From Bacillus methanolicus MGA3 (lineage in GTDB: Bacteria > Bacillota > Bacilli > Bacillales > Cytobacillaceae), in the NCBI RefSeq assembly GCF_000724485.1, contig NZ_CP007739.1, positions 2,340,843 through 2,404,842 of the forward strand: 64,000 nucleotides of DNA, read 5' to 3'. The notes beneath the pieces are model-generated. The model did no database searches and had not been told where the DNA came from. It worked only from the letters and a program-made list of their open reading frames with translations. This document shows, in pieces, positions 38,896 to 50,951 of this stretch. Every line of letters starts with the position of its first letter. The stretch's first letter is position 1. Both the position numbers and the translations under genes were made by a program.

Positions 38896-39047
38896 TATTA
38901 AAGTAGTTCTCCTTTCAAAAATGAGTTGTACGTACCTCTACAATCATATCATTATGGATCCAAAAATACGAGTAAATTATAATGAAATCCAGCTATTATC
39001 TACAAAAATATTTTTCCTCCTATTGCTTGAAAGAATTCATCATAAAG

Positions 39048-39078
39048 AAAAAGGAATTGTGTTACACAATTCCTTTTC
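39048..39078 (-). terminator. Terminator of mtaB
   Basis: AAAAGGAATTGTGT / ACACAATTCCTTTT stem with T run reading leftwards, ending at the mtaB stop. Confidence 0.88.
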
Positions 39079-40431
39079 TTATATTGCAGCCTTTTCTTGT
39101 TCATTCGCCTCATCGAGGACTCTTACGAATTGGCCTTCATTATATGGATATCCTGCTTTTGTAATTTTTACTTTTACAATTTTTCCTATCATTTCTTCTG
39201 TAGCAGGGAAAACCACTTTTAGGTAGTTATCTGTGTACCCTTCGTAAAGTCCGCTTTCCGGATCCCCTTTAAAACGTTCTTCAGGAATTACTTCAAGAAC
39301 TTCTCCTTCAAATTGCGAAGCATATTCCTTGGCAAGCTGATCAGAAAGGGCAATTAAGCGATGAACTCGTTCATTTTTGACCTCTTCGTCAATTTGGTCG
39401 GCCATTCTGGCAGCAGGTGTACCTGTTCGTTTAGAATATGGGAACACGTGAAGCTCTGAAAATTTATGTTCTTTAATAAAATTATAGGTTTCCATAAATT
39501 CCTCTTCTGTTTCTCCAGGAAAACCAACGATAACATCAGATGTAACAGCTAATCCAGGAAGAGCTTCTTTCAGGCGGTTTAGTCGCTCAGCAAAAAACTC
39601 CATTGTATACTTTCTCCGCATTCTTTTTAATACTGTATTTGATCCTGATTGCAGAGGAATATGCAAATGTCTGACGATTACTTTAGACTTGTCCAATACC
39701 TCAATGACTTCATCTGTAATCTGGCTGGCTTCTATAGATGAAATACGAAGACGTTTTAAGCCTTTTACTTGAGCTTCTAAATCTCTTAACAACATGGCAA
39801 AATTATAATCCTTCATGTCTTCTCCGTATCCGCCTGTATGAATGCCTGTTAGAACAATTTCTTTATAACCTGCATCTACGAGCTGCTGAGCCTGGCGGAT
39901 CACCTCCTGAGGATCGCGGGATCTCAACAATCCGCGCGCCCACGGGATAATACAAAAAGTACAGAAGTTGTTGCAGCCTTCTTGAATCTTTAATGAAGCA
40001 CGAGTCCGGTCAGTAAATGAAGGTACATCAAGTTCTTCGTATACACGGTTTTTCATTATATTGCCTACAGCATTGATTGGCTGACGTTCTTTTTTATACT
40101 TTTCAATATACTCAAGCATTTTCGCACGGTCTTGTGTACCCACGACAATATCAACACCCGGAATTGCAAGAATTTCAGCTGGTGAAGTTTGCGCATAGCA
40201 GCCTGTTACGCAAATGACAGCATCCGGATTTTTTCTTATAGCCCGACGAATTACTTGAGGGCTCTTTTTGTCACCTGTATTCGTAACAGTACATGTATTG
40301 ATCACATAGACATCTGCGATTGCTTCAAAATCAACGCGTTCATATCCTTGCTGTTTAAACAGCTGCCAGATAGCTTCCGTTTCGTAATGGTTTACTTTAC
40401 ATCCTAATGTATGAAACGCCACTGTTGACAT
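39079..40431 (-). CDS. mtaB: tRNA N6-threonylcarbamoyladenosine(37) C2-methylthiotransferase
   Basis: 450 residues. MtaB adds a 2-methylthio group to t6A37 of tRNA. The N-terminal MTTase domain has the three auxiliary cluster cysteines (TLGCKVN, VINTCTV, VTGCYAQ), the radical-SAM motif is CNNFCTFC, and a C-terminal TRAM domain ends the protein. The ATG at 40431 has GGGGTGA upstream. One oddity: TGDKKSPQVIRR has Pro where close relatives have Arg. The gene starts 8 bases after rsmE. Confidence 0.95.
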   Translation of the reverse strand: MSTVAFHTLGCKVNHYETEAIWQLFKQQGYERVDFEAIADVYVINTCTVTNTGDKKSPQVIRRAIRKNPDAVICVTGCYAQTSPAEILAIPGVDIVVGTQDRAKMLEYIEKYKKERQPINAVGNIMKNRVYEELDVPSFTDRTRASLKIQEGCNNFCTFCIIPWARGLLRSRDPQEVIRQAQQLVDAGYKEIVLTGIHTGGYGEDMKDYNFAMLLRDLEAQVKGLKRLRISSIEASQITDEVIEVLDKSKVIVRHLHIPLQSGSNTVLKRMRRKYTMEFFAERLNRLKEALPGLAVTSDVIVGFPGETEEEFMETYNFIKEHKFSELHVFPYSKRTGTPAARMADQIDEEVKNERVHRLIALSDQLAKEYASQFEGEVLEVIPEERFKGDPESGLYEGYTDNYLKVVFPATEEMIGKIVKVKITKAGYPYNEGQFVRVLDEANEQEKAAI

Positions 40432-40439
40432 AGTTGTGG

Positions 40440-41189
40440 TCACCCCAATAATTCAAAATGATAAGAAACGGCTGATAATGCGTATAATGGCGCCGTTTCT
40501 GTCCGCAATATTCTTGGCCCTAACCCGCAGCTTTTAAATCCGTTTTCCTTCAAAAGAAGAACCTCTTCCTCTGACAAACCGCCTTCTGGACCAAAAACAA
40601 AAAGAATGGATTCCCCTCTTTCCATTTTATTTAAAGTTTTCGAAAGAACGGAGGATTCTCTTTGTTTCGCATCTTCCTCAAATGCAACTAATTTATTGTC
40701 ATATTTCTTGCTTAAATTAATCAATTCAGTAAACGAAACAGGGCTTAAAACTTCCGGAAGTTTTTGTCGATGGGATTGTTCGGAAGCTTCTTTCGCAATT
40801 TTATTCCATCTTTCGACCTTCCTGGAAGCTTTCTTAACATCCCATTTTACAACCGAACGGGTTGCAGTAAAAGGGATAAACTCCCATGCTCCCAATTCAG
40901 TGCCTTTTTGGATAATCCATTCAAATTTATCCCCTTTAGGCAATCCGCTCGCAATTGCAACTCGAACAGGCAATTCAGATGTTCCATCCATCCATTGTAC
41001 AACGTTTGCAATCACTTGTTCATCGGTAATTTCTGCAATTTCACAAACCGCACTGGTTTCATCAGGACCGACACATACTATACGGTCTCCTTCTTTCATT
41101 CTCATGACCCGTACAATATGATGTAGGTCATCCCCTGTAATCGAAAAGCGGTTTTCGATTGCCGGATGGCTAACAAAGTATCTTTGCAA
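40440..41189 (-). CDS. rsmE: 16S rRNA (uracil1498-N3)-methyltransferase
   Basis: 249 residues. SPOUT-family fold with the knotted SAM-binding motifs VFGPEGGLSEEE and GLGPRILRTETAP near the C terminus, and GLPKGDKFEWIIQKGTELG in the middle. The start is probably TTG at 41189, 7 bases after AAGGAAGG; a GTG at 41198 overlaps that site. Confidence 0.94.
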   Translation of the reverse strand: MQRYFVSHPAIENRFSITGDDLHHIVRVMRMKEGDRIVCVGPDETSAVCEIAEITDEQVIANVVQWMDGTSELPVRVAIASGLPKGDKFEWIIQKGTELGAWEFIPFTATRSVVKWDVKKASRKVERWNKIAKEASEQSHRQKLPEVLSPVSFTELINLSKKYDNKLVAFEEDAKQRESSVLSKTLNKMERGESILFVFGPEGGLSEEEVLLLKENGFKSCGLGPRILRTETAPLYALSAVSYHFELLG

Positions 41190-41283
41190 ACGATGCACCT
41201 TCCTTCGTTAAGTATTTTTTAACACTGTCATATTCATAATGAGAAAAAGGCAGCTCCTGAAAGATTCAACCTTTAAGAAGCTA

Positions 41284-42222
41284 TCAATTCTTGCGGGCAA
41301 TAATTGAAACCCAATCTTCCATTTGAATAATTTCTTCTATTTCAAAACCGGCTTCAATGAGCGCGTCTTTTACAGCTTGTTTTTTTTGCTGAATAATTCC
41401 TGATGTAATAAAATAACCGCCTTTTTTTACAATCCTCGCTGCGTCATTTGTAAATCGAAGAATAACTTCTGCCAAAATGTTGGCTACAACAACGTCTGCC
41501 AGGTCTTCAATTCCATCCAACAAGTTATTTTGGAAAACAGTTACTATATGTTGAACCTTATTTAATTTCACATTTAGACGCGCAGCACTTACAGCAACAT
41601 CATCAAGATCGAGCGCTTGGACCTGTTCTGCCCCCAGCAGTGCTGCTGCGATGCTGAGAACTCCTGAACCGGTACCGACATCAATGACACGATCCCCATT
41701 TTTAACCGTACGCTCAAGAGCTTGTATGCACATAACAGTCGTAGGATGAGTTCCTGTTCCAAACGCCATTCCTGGATCCAATTCTATAATAAGTTCATCG
41801 CTGTGTACCGGAGTATAATTTTCCCAAGTAGGAACAATCGTAAATTTTTCTGATATTTTAACGGGATTATAGTACTTTTTCCAGGCAGTCGCCCATTCTT
41901 CTTCATTTATTTCACTGATTGTAATTTTATTTAAACCGATGTCAATGTTGTATAGAATAAGATTATTGATCGCTTCTTTAATTTCATCAACCGTTTCTCC
42001 TAAAAAGCTGTTGACCGGAAGGTATGCTTTCACAATTACGCCTTCATCAGGATAATCATCCGGATTGAGCTGGTAGATTTCACCGAATCGGTCTTCTCTT
42101 TCTTTTATTAGATCATACTGATCTTCAATCACTACACCGCTTGCTCCTGCTTCATGCAAAATATTCGCAATAGGTTCAATTGCCTCATTGGTCGTATGAA
42201 TGCTAATTTCTGACCATTTCAC
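41284..42222 (-). CDS. prmA: Ribosomal protein L11 methyltransferase
   Basis: 312 residues from GTG 42222, the family-typical start [10 protein letters not shown]; an ATG at 42243 with AAAGGTG upstream overlaps the dnaJ stop and would add seven residues, and both starts are usable. SAM-binding motifs are [11 protein letters not shown] and [13 protein letters not shown]. PrmA trimethylates L11. It is the fifth gene of the heat-shock operon, as in B. subtilis. Confidence 0.94.
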   Translation of the reverse strand: MKWSEISIHTTNEAIEPIANILHEAGASGVVIEDQYDLIKEREDRFGEIYQLNPDDYPDEGVIVKAYLPVNSFLGETVDEIKEAINNLILYNIDIGLNKITISEINEEEWATAWKKYYNPVKISEKFTIVPTWENYTPVHSDELIIELDPGMAFGTGTHPTTVMCIQALERTVKNGDRVIDVGTGSGVLSIAAALLGAEQVQALDLDDVAVSAARLNVKLNKVQHIVTVFQNNLLDGIEDLADVVVANILAEVILRFTNDAARIVKKGGYFITSGIIQQKKQAVKDALIEAGFEIEEIIQMEDWVSIIARKN

Positions 42223-42242
42223 GATCTGCCAACTCCATTCCA

Positions 42243-43370
42243 TTAATCACCTTTAAAGGCTCGTTTTACCTTTGAAAAGAAATTTTTTTCATGTTCCCCC
42301 TGAGGAACTTGACCGCTTATTTCCGCAAATTCTTTGAGCAACTGCTTTTGTCTCTCTGTTAATTTTGTAGGGGTGATAATCCGAACGTTAACATACTGGT
42401 CGCCAATTCCATAACCTCTGACATTTGGCACTCCCTTGCCTCGCAGTCTGAATCTTGTACCTGTTTGGGTACCTGCAGGTATTTTCTGCTTAACCTTACC
42501 GTGCAAAGTTGGCACCTCTATCTCGTCGCCAAGTGCCGCCTGGACAAAAGTGATTGGCATTTCACAATAAATGTCATCTCCATCACGTTTGAAAAATTCG
42601 TGTGGTCTGACATGAGCCACTATATATAAATCCCCTGGAGGACCACCATTAATACCCGGTTCACCTTCACCTGCAACTCTTATCTGCTGGCCGTCATCAA
42701 TGCCCGCCGGAATTTTTACAGATATCTTACGGCGTATTTTAACCTTTCCAGATCCGCCACATGTTGAACACTTTTCTTTAATTTCTTTACCTGTACCGCT
42801 ACAGTAATGGCAAACCCGCCTATTGACGATTTTACCGAAAGGTGTATTTTGTTCAGTGCTTAACTGGCCTGTGCCATGGCAATGTTTGCAAACTTCAGGT
42901 TTTGTTCCTCGTTTTGCCCCAGAACCATTACAGATATCGCAAGTTTCCTCACGAGGAATTTCAATATTGGTCTCTTTTCCAAAAACAGCTTCTTCAAAGT
43001 CAAGGGTCATCGTATATTGCAAGTCTGCCCCCTGTCTTGGCGCATTCGGATTTCTTCTTCGTGTTCCCCCTCCAAAAAACGCGCTGAAAATATCTTCAAA
43101 GCCGCCAAAGCCTCCGAAATCAGCTCCTCCAAAGCCTCCAAATCCCTGGTTCGGATCGGTATGGCCAAATTGGTCATATTGGGCACGTTTTTGATCATCA
43201 CTTAAAACTTCATAGGCTTCCTTAATTTCCTTAAACTTTTCATCGGCACCCGGTTCTTTGTTTATATCAGGATGATATTTTTTTGATAGTTTTCGGTACG
43301 CTTTTTTTATTTCATCCTTAGATGCATTTTTGCTTACTCCAAGGACTTCATAGTAATCCCTTTTACTCAT
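42243..43370 (-). CDS. dnaJ: Chaperone protein DnaJ
   Basis: 375 residues from ATG 43370, the conserved start [12 protein letters not shown] domain with HPD (YHPDINK), a Gly/Phe region (70-110), four CxxCxGxG zinc repeats ([32 protein letters not shown]), and the C-terminal substrate-binding domain. A terminator-like hairpin lies between dnaK and dnaJ. DnaJ itself is intact, although the DnaK it should serve is interrupted. Confidence 0.97.
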   Translation of the reverse strand: MSKRDYYEVLGVSKNASKDEIKKAYRKLSKKYHPDINKEPGADEKFKEIKEAYEVLSDDQKRAQYDQFGHTDPNQGFGGFGGADFGGFGGFEDIFSAFFGGGTRRRNPNAPRQGADLQYTMTLDFEEAVFGKETNIEIPREETCDICNGSGAKRGTKPEVCKHCHGTGQLSTEQNTPFGKIVNRRVCHYCSGTGKEIKEKCSTCGGSGKVKIRRKISVKIPAGIDDGQQIRVAGEGEPGINGGPPGDLYIVAHVRPHEFFKRDGDDIYCEMPITFVQAALGDEIEVPTLHGKVKQKIPAGTQTGTRFRLRGKGVPNVRGYGIGDQYVNVRIITPTKLTERQKQLLKEFAEISGQVPQGEHEKNFFSKVKRAFKGD

Positions 43371-43464
43371 GATTACCACTCCCCGATTCCTTTCACATAA
43401 AGATAATTGTAACACTTCTTAACAATAAGGTGCAACAGAAAAGCAGATTGATTAACCTTTACAA

Positions 43465-43506
43465 AGAAAAAGCCAAAGCCAAGTATGACCTGACTTTGAC
43501 CTTTTC
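43465..43506 (-). terminator. Imperfect terminator between dnaK and dnaJ
   Basis: GGTCAAAGTCAGG / TTGGCTTTGGC-type imperfect stem followed by TTTTTC reading leftwards, about 30 bases after the dnaK stop. It would lower expression of dnaJ and the genes after it. Confidence 0.65.
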
Positions 43507-43536
43507 TGAATAAGTATTGGAAAGAAAGGGTGCTTG

Positions 43537-45372
<1,836 letters not shown>

Positions 45373-45403
45373 CTAACCTCCCGATTTACTACGTAATTCG
45401 CTC

Positions 45404-46030
45404 TTATTGAGTAACTTTTACCATTGAAGGGCGAATCACGCGGTCTTTTAACATATAACCCTTTTGAAATTCTTCTACAACAATATTGGAATCATAATTT
45501 TCATCTTCTACCTGCATTACTGCATGATGCAAGTTCGGATCAAATTCCTTTCCCACAGCTTCAATAGGTTCGACACCTTCTTTTTTAAGAGCATCAAGCA
45601 AGCTTCGGTACACCATCTCCATACCTTGCAGCAATGATTTTGCTTGCTCATTATCCACTTCAAGCTTTAATCCTCTTTCAAAATTATCAATTATAGGCAG
45701 AAGATCGGTTACTAAGCTTTGTGCTCTATATTTTTCAACCGCCTCAAGATCCATTCTTGAACGTCGGCGGAAATTCTCAAAATCAGCTTGCAGGCGCAAA
45801 TAACGATTATCTGCTTCTTCTAATTTTGCTTCCAATTCAGCTATTTTTGCATTTGCTGCATGAAGTTCATTTTCTTTATCTTCATTCAGTGTTTCCTCTT
45901 CAGCTTCGTCTTCTGCAAAAACAGGTTCAATTGTTTTTTCAGTTTGGTCTTCTTCTGTTTGATCAAGATGATCAGTTGTTTCTTTTGTTTGCTCTTCGGC
46001 AATGTTTTTTTCTTCTGTCACATTGCTCAC
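45404..46030 (-). CDS. grpE: Nucleotide exchange factor GrpE
   Basis: 208 residues. The first ~75 residues are acidic and disordered. A long helix ([20 protein letters not shown]) dimerises and the C-terminal beta domain has [20 protein letters not shown]. GrpE releases ADP from DnaK. It lies between hrcA and dnaK, 34 bases before dnaK. Confidence 0.97.
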   Translation of the reverse strand: MSNVTEEKNIAEEQTKETTDHLDQTEEDQTEKTIEPVFAEDEAEEETLNEDKENELHAANAKIAELEAKLEEADNRYLRLQADFENFRRRSRMDLEAVEKYRAQSLVTDLLPIIDNFERGLKLEVDNEQAKSLLQGMEMVYRSLLDALKKEGVEPIEAVGKEFDPNLHHAVMQVEDENYDSNIVVEEFQKGYMLKDRVIRPSMVKVTQ

Positions 46031-46134
46031 CTCCTTAAAAATTTAAGCATGGAACCAGATGATGAAAAATGTTTCGAGTTGAGCATTTTCACCTTTTCGG
46101 TCCACTTACTAAAAAAATATATACACATAGAAAG

Positions 46135-46166
46135 GTAAGGGTGCATTCCTATTTCACCACCCTTAC
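46135..46166. other. Intercistronic hairpin between hrcA and grpE
   Basis: Perfect 9-bp arms GTAAGGGTG (46135-46143) and CACCCTTAC (46158-46166) around a 14-base loop, with no T run. In B. subtilis the dnaK-operon mRNA is processed between hrcA and grpE, so this hairpin may protect the 5' end of the grpE message. Confidence 0.6.
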
Positions 46167-46181
46167 TCAATATTTCCAGCA

Positions 46182-47213
46182 TTAGTTGCTTTGATACAAT
46201 CTTGTCAGGGCCGCAGACAAGTCTTTGCTGATTAAATCGAGTAGGCTGATTACTCTCGAATATTCCATTCTTGTTGGTCCAAGGATCGCGATGGTCCCAA
46301 GCTTCTCTTCACCGACGCTATACGTTGCAGAGATGAGGCTGCAATTTTCCATTGCTGAGTACTTATTTTCCCGTCCAATTTTCACACTTATTCCCATAGG
46401 ATTTTTAGGGATCAGCTCAACTATTCTGTCTTCCTGTTCAATAATAGCCAAAAGATCACGGATTTTATCAATATCATGAAACTCCGGCTGTCTTAACATG
46501 TTTGTTTTACCGCCAAAAAATAGCTTTTCATTCGTCGGCAGCTTAAGTGTGTCGGCAATTGTATGAAGCAAAAGATCATAGCTTTTAATATGCTGTCGCA
46601 AAATCGAAGCTACTTCTTTGTAAATTTTTTCGTTTAAATCGACAATCGGCACACCGATTAACCTTTCGTTTAAAATATTGACCAATTTTTCTAGTTCACT
46701 CGAGTCAATAGATGCAGGCAAATGAAACATTCGATCTTCCACGTGTCCGGTATCCGTAACAATAATAGCAATTGCCGTAGTCTTATTTAATGGGACTATT
46801 TGAATTCTTTTTAGTTTATTATCTCGTACAGCCGGACCTAAAACGATGGAAGTATAATTGGTTAAATCTGATAAAATTTGTGCTGACTTTTGAACTATTT
46901 TTTCGAGCTCGTAAATTCTCTCAGCAAAAATTGATTTAATCTTTTGTACTTCCTCTTGTCGCAATTTTTGCGGTGAAAGCAAATGGTCGACATAATACCT
47001 GTAGCCTTTTTCTGATGGGATTCTTCCCGACGAGGTGTGAGTTTTTTCAATATAGCCAAGCTCTTCAAGATCTGCCATTTCATTGCGGATCGTAGCTGAA
47101 CTTAATGAAATTTCTTCTTTTTTGGACAAACTTCTCGAGCCAACAGGTTGTGCAGATCGAATAAAATCATCAACGATCACTTGGAGAATCAATAATTGAC
47201 GATCTGTTAACAA
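46182..47213 (-). CDS. hrcA: Heat-inducible transcription repressor HrcA
   Basis: 343 residues. The N-terminal winged helix ([38 protein letters not shown]) binds CIRCE. The rest is a GAF-like dimerisation domain ending in [20 protein letters not shown]. HrcA represses its own operon until it is titrated during heat shock. It is the first gene after the CIRCE operator. Confidence 0.97.
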   Translation of the reverse strand: MLTDRQLLILQVIVDDFIRSAQPVGSRSLSKKEEISLSSATIRNEMADLEELGYIEKTHTSSGRIPSEKGYRYYVDHLLSPQKLRQEEVQKIKSIFAERIYELEKIVQKSAQILSDLTNYTSIVLGPAVRDNKLKRIQIVPLNKTTAIAIIVTDTGHVEDRMFHLPASIDSSELEKLVNILNERLIGVPIVDLNEKIYKEVASILRQHIKSYDLLLHTIADTLKLPTNEKLFFGGKTNMLRQPEFHDIDKIRDLLAIIEQEDRIVELIPKNPMGISVKIGRENKYSAMENCSLISATYSVGEEKLGTIAILGPTRMEYSRVISLLDLISKDLSAALTRLYQSN

Positions 47214-47228
47214 CTGTCATCACCTCTG

Positions 47229-47255
47229 TTAGCACTCTTGTACAACGAGTGCTAA
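47229..47255. promoter_or_regulatory. CIRCE operator (HrcA-binding site)
   Basis: TTAGCACTC (47229-47237), 9-base spacer, GAGTGCTAA (47247-47255): a perfect match to the consensus. It lies between the promoter and the hrcA start, so bound HrcA blocks the whole operon. Confidence 0.97.
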
Positions 47256-47267
47256 TTCTAATTATTA

Positions 47268-47296
47268 AATTATCAAAAGAAAGGGGATGATGTCAA
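47268..47296 (-). promoter_or_regulatory. SigA promoter of the hrcA-grpE-dnaK-dnaJ operon
   Basis: Consensus TTGACA (47291-47296), 17-base spacer, ATAATT (47268-47273), reading leftwards, just upstream of CIRCE. Confidence 0.85.
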
Positions 47297-47299
47297 CGA

Positions 47300-48448
47300 T
47301 TAGATTACACCGATAAAGGACTGAAATACCTCATTCCCAAGAAGTTTTCCATTTCTTGTCAAGTATATTTTTTCCTTTGTCACCTTGATGAGTCCCTTTG
47401 CTTCAAGTTTCTCTATTTCTTCTTTAAATAAATGAAGAGGATCTCTCCCGTATTTTTCAGCAAATTGTCGAATTGAAACACCAGTTGTTTTTCTTAAACC
47501 AAGAAACATTTCTTCTTCAATTTTTTCTGTTTCCGTCAAAGTAAGGCTTTCCATAATCGGCAATTTTCCTTCTTGGATTGTTCCCATATATTTTTTTAAT
47601 GGGCCAAAATTAGTAATCCGTCTCCCATTTATATAGCTGTGCGCCCCTGCACCAAAGCCGTAATAATGCTCATTATTCCAGTAAGTAAGATTATGCCTGC
47701 TCTCAAACCCAGGTTTTGCAAAATTGCTTATTTCATATTGTTTAAATCCATTTTTATCCATTTCATCCATAAGCATTTCATACATAGCAGCTTCCGTATC
47801 TTCGCCGGGCAAGGGCAATCTTCCTTTTTTCATTAGATTGTAAAAAACCGTTTTCGGTTCGATTATTAAAGAATAGCCTGAATAATGAACAATATCAAGC
47901 GAGAAGGCAATCTCAAGCGTTTCTTTGAAATCATTTATTGTTTGTTCAGGCAAACTGTAAATTAGATCAATATTAATGTTTTCAAATCCTATCTGTTTTG
48001 CAAGGTCGACAGAATGAAAGACATCCTTTGCACGATGAGTTCTTCCGATTTTTCGTAAAAGTTCATCATTAAATGTTTGAACGCCAAGGCTTAACCGATT
48101 AACCCCGGCTTCCTTCAATATTTCTAATTTTTCTTTTGAAAGATCTCCGGGATTTGCCTCAAACGTAAACTCTGTGTTTACACCGAATGAAAGATGCTTA
48201 TGAATCAATTCACAAAGCTTGCCTAACTGTCCCTCGTTTAAGGCAGTTGGCGTCCCTCCACCGACATAGATCGAATTCAAGGATCCTTTCGGAAACTGTT
48301 CAAGCGTAAGCGCTATTTCCTTCCCGAGCGCATCTAGGTATTCATTCACCGGCTGCCCTTCTATAAAAAATTTATTAAAATCACAATAGTGGCATATGTT
48401 CTCACAAAAAGGAATGTGAATGTATGCGGCTTTAATCAAAATTAACAC
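47300..48448 (-). CDS. hemW: HemW, radical-SAM haem chaperone (HemN-like)
   Basis: 382 residues. The radical-SAM motif CENICHYCDF is complete, with the HemW-type SIYVGGGTPTAL and NRLSLGVQTFND. A C-terminal HemN_C domain (about 300-380) is present. Members of this group lack the extra features of the true coproporphyrinogen oxidase and bind haem, so HemW is the better name. The start is ambiguous (GTG 48448 or the TTG four codons in). It lies just upstream of hrcA and has its own terminator upstream. Confidence 0.93.
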   Translation of the reverse strand: MLILIKAAYIHIPFCENICHYCDFNKFFIEGQPVNEYLDALGKEIALTLEQFPKGSLNSIYVGGGTPTALNEGQLGKLCELIHKHLSFGVNTEFTFEANPGDLSKEKLEILKEAGVNRLSLGVQTFNDELLRKIGRTHRAKDVFHSVDLAKQIGFENINIDLIYSLPEQTINDFKETLEIAFSLDIVHYSGYSLIIEPKTVFYNLMKKGRLPLPGEDTEAAMYEMLMDEMDKNGFKQYEISNFAKPGFESRHNLTYWNNEHYYGFGAGAHSYINGRRITNFGPLKKYMGTIQEGKLPIMESLTLTETEKIEEEMFLGLRKTTGVSIRQFAEKYGRDPLHLFKEEIEKLEAKGLIKVTKEKIYLTRNGKLLGNEVFQSFIGVI

Positions 48449-48474
48449 AACCCTGCATTAAAAATTATCTTATG

Positions 48475-48517
48475 AAAAAAGGCTAGAACTGCTTTGTTAA
48501 GCCAACTCTAACCTCCT
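48475..48517 (-). terminator. Terminator of lepA
   Basis: AGGTTAGAGTTGGC / AGTTCTAGCCT-type imperfect stem with six T residues reading leftwards, a few bases after the lepA stop. Confidence 0.75.
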
Positions 48518-48527
48518 TAAATAATTC

Positions 48528-50372
48528 TTATTTTTTTGAATTGCTGTCATCCATTTTTAAAACTGCCATAAACGCTTCTTGCGGCACTTCAACAGAACCT
48601 ACTTGCTTCATGCGCTTTTTCCCTTCTTTTTGCTTTTCAAGAAGCTTGCGTTTTCGAGTAACATCCCCGCCATAAAGTTTGGCTAAAACGTTTTTGCGCA
48701 GTGCTTTAATTGTAGAACGAGCAATAATTTTGTTGCCGATTGCGGCCTGGACCGGAACTTCAAATTGCTGGCGCGGGATTAGGTCTTTTAATTTTTCAAC
48801 GATGACTTTTCCGCGCTCGTAAGCAAAATCTCTGTGAACGATAAAGCTTAAAGCATCGACCCTTTCCCCATTCAATAAAATATCCATTTTTACAAGTTTG
48901 GACGTTTTATATCCAATTAACTCATAATCAAAGGAAGCATAGCCTTTCGTGCTTGATTTTAGTTGATCAAAGAAATCGTACACAATTTCAGCTAACGGTA
49001 TTTCGTACACAATACTTACACGAGTTTCATCCAAGTATTGCATATCAACAAAATTTCCGCGTTTTTGCTGGCAAAGCTCCATGATCGCTCCTACATAATC
49101 ATTTGGAGACATCATCGTAGCTTTTACATATGGTTCTTCAATATGGTCGATTTTTTGTGGATCCGGCATATTTGATGGATTGTCCACTTTGACTTCGGAG
49201 CCGTCTGTCATGATAACGTGGTAAATTACGCTAGGCGCAGTAGTGATTAAATCGATGTTAAATTCCCTTTCGATCCGCTCCTGAATAATTTCCATATGAA
49301 GTAGGCCAAGGAATCCGCAGCGGAATCCAAATCCTAATGCTTGGGAGGTTTCAGGCTCAAACTGAAGGGCAGAGTCATTTAATTGCAGCTTTTCAAGTGC
49401 ATCGCGCAAGTCATTGAATTTGGCGCTGTCAATTGGATACATACCGCAATATACCATTGGGTTTAATTTACGGTAGCCCGGCAATGGCTCGGTAGCACCA
49501 TTTTTCGCACTTGTAATTGTATCCCCGACCCGTGTATCGCTAACATTTTTGATAGAAGCCGTTAAGTACCCGACATCCCCGACAGATAATTCATCTACAG
49601 GAACAGCTTTCGGAGTAAAGACGCCTACTTCTGTCACCTCAAATTCTTTACCAGTAGCCATCATTTTAATTTTATCGCCGACTTTCACCGTACCATCAAA
49701 GACACGGATATATGTAATAACTCCGCGGTAAGCGTCGTACAGTGAATCAAAGATAAGTGCTTTTAACGGTGCATCAGGGTCTCCCTCCGGGGCAGGGATT
49801 TTTTCAACAACTTGCTCTAAAATCTCTTCAATTCCGATTCCGGCTTTTGCACTTGCCAAGACCGCTTCAGAAGCATCAAGCCCAATGACTTCTTCAATTT
49901 CGTTTCGGACTTTTTCCGGGTCAGCGCTCGGAAGGTCGATTTTGTTGATAACCGGAAGAATCTCAAGATCATTATCAAGAGCTAAATAAACATTTGCCAG
50001 TGTCTGAGCTTCAATCCCTTGTGCGGCATCGACTACAAGAATGGCTCCTTCACACGCCGCTAAACTTCGGGAAACTTCATAAGTAAAATCGACGTGCCCT
50101 GGTGTATCAATTAAGTGAAATGTATAGACTTCTCCGTCTTTTGCTTTATATTTCAACTGAACGGAGTTTAATTTAATCGTAATGCCTCTTTCTCTTTCAA
50201 GATCCATTGAATCCAATAGCTGATCTTTCATTTCACGTGCGGTTAATGCATTCGTTTTCTCAAGGATGCGGTCAGCTAATGTAGATTTTCCATGGTCGAT
50301 ATGAGCGATGATGGAAAAATTACGGATTTTGGATTGTCTTTTCAACCTTTCTTCTCTGTTCATATCGTTCAC
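48528..50372 (-). CDS. lepA: Elongation factor 4 (LepA)
   Basis: 614 residues. GTPase motifs [16 protein letters not shown] and [13 protein letters not shown]-like domains; and the unique C-terminal domain ending with [20 protein letters not shown]. LepA acts on stalled or mistranslocated ribosomes and in 30S assembly. The first ATG (50372) and the one four codons in are both usable. Confidence 0.97.
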   Translation of the reverse strand: MNDMNREERLKRQSKIRNFSIIAHIDHGKSTLADRILEKTNALTAREMKDQLLDSMDLERERGITIKLNSVQLKYKAKDGEVYTFHLIDTPGHVDFTYEVSRSLAACEGAILVVDAAQGIEAQTLANVYLALDNDLEILPVINKIDLPSADPEKVRNEIEEVIGLDASEAVLASAKAGIGIEEILEQVVEKIPAPEGDPDAPLKALIFDSLYDAYRGVITYIRVFDGTVKVGDKIKMMATGKEFEVTEVGVFTPKAVPVDELSVGDVGYLTASIKNVSDTRVGDTITSAKNGATEPLPGYRKLNPMVYCGMYPIDSAKFNDLRDALEKLQLNDSALQFEPETSQALGFGFRCGFLGLLHMEIIQERIEREFNIDLITTAPSVIYHVIMTDGSEVKVDNPSNMPDPQKIDHIEEPYVKATMMSPNDYVGAIMELCQQKRGNFVDMQYLDETRVSIVYEIPLAEIVYDFFDQLKSSTKGYASFDYELIGYKTSKLVKMDILLNGERVDALSFIVHRDFAYERGKVIVEKLKDLIPRQQFEVPVQAAIGNKIIARSTIKALRKNVLAKLYGGDVTRKRKLLEKQKEGKKRMKQVGSVEVPQEAFMAVLKMDDSNSKK

Positions 50373-50473
50373 TCCTACTATTCTCGCACATGTACACTTT
50401 TTTGATTATATCAGCACTGTTATGAAGATTCAATTAAAAGTCAAATTGCAGCAGTTCAATTAGACAAAACAAA

Positions 50474-50595
50474 AGAGGCTGTCTCAAAAGCCAGAGGGTC
50501 AGACCCCATAACACAATATATAGGACATAATGTTGCATAAATGTGCTATATATTGATAAACGAACATGGGGTCAGACCCTTATGAGACAGCCTCT
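50474..50595. repeat. Palindromic MITE-like element (copy B)
   Basis: 122 bases; its reverse complement is almost identical to copy A at 22201-22324. The ends are AGAGGCTGTCTCA / TGAGACAGCCTCT; the inner modules are GGGTCAGACCCCAT / ATGGGGTCAGACCC and CAATATATAG / CTATATATTG. The right end overlaps the last two bases of the yqxA stop codon. No transposase gene. Confidence 0.9.
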
Positions 50596-50935
50596 ATTCA
50601 CTCGCTTTATCACTAGTTAATTTAAGAAGACTATCGACAACCCCCGTAAACCATTCAGATATTTGTTTTCCAACCGATGAAAAAAAGTTATAAGCTTTCA
50701 TTTCTTCTAGCTGTTCTCTTTTCTTTTCTAAATCGTGGCTTGTTATATTATTTCCTAAAATGGAAGCTTCAAGCTCTCCGTTTTCCCTTTTGTCAACCGT
50801 GAAGGCATTATGAAATTCCCGATCATTATAGCCTTTCATCCTTAGAATTCCTTGATTGGCCTGCTGCATTCCAAAAAGAACGCACAGAAACATGACACTT
50901 GCAATGAGACATGTCTTTAGCATAAATATTTTCAT
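50594..50935 (-). CDS. yqxA: YqxA-like membrane protein (DUF3679)
   Basis: 113 residues. One N-terminal membrane helix (about 5-22), then a soluble helical region with ANQGILRMKGY and EASILGNNITSHDLEKKREQ. It matches YqxA (beside spoIIP in B. subtilis). The TAG stop is formed by a T followed by the first AG of the palindromic element, so the element defines the 3' end. It follows spoIIP by 16 bases. The function is unknown. Confidence 0.85.
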   Translation of the reverse strand: MKIFMLKTCLIASVMFLCVLFGMQQANQGILRMKGYNDREFHNAFTVDKRENGELEASILGNNITSHDLEKKREQLEEMKAYNFFSSVGKQISEWFTGVVDSLLKLTSDKASE

Positions 50936-50951
50936 AACCGATCACCTTGTA

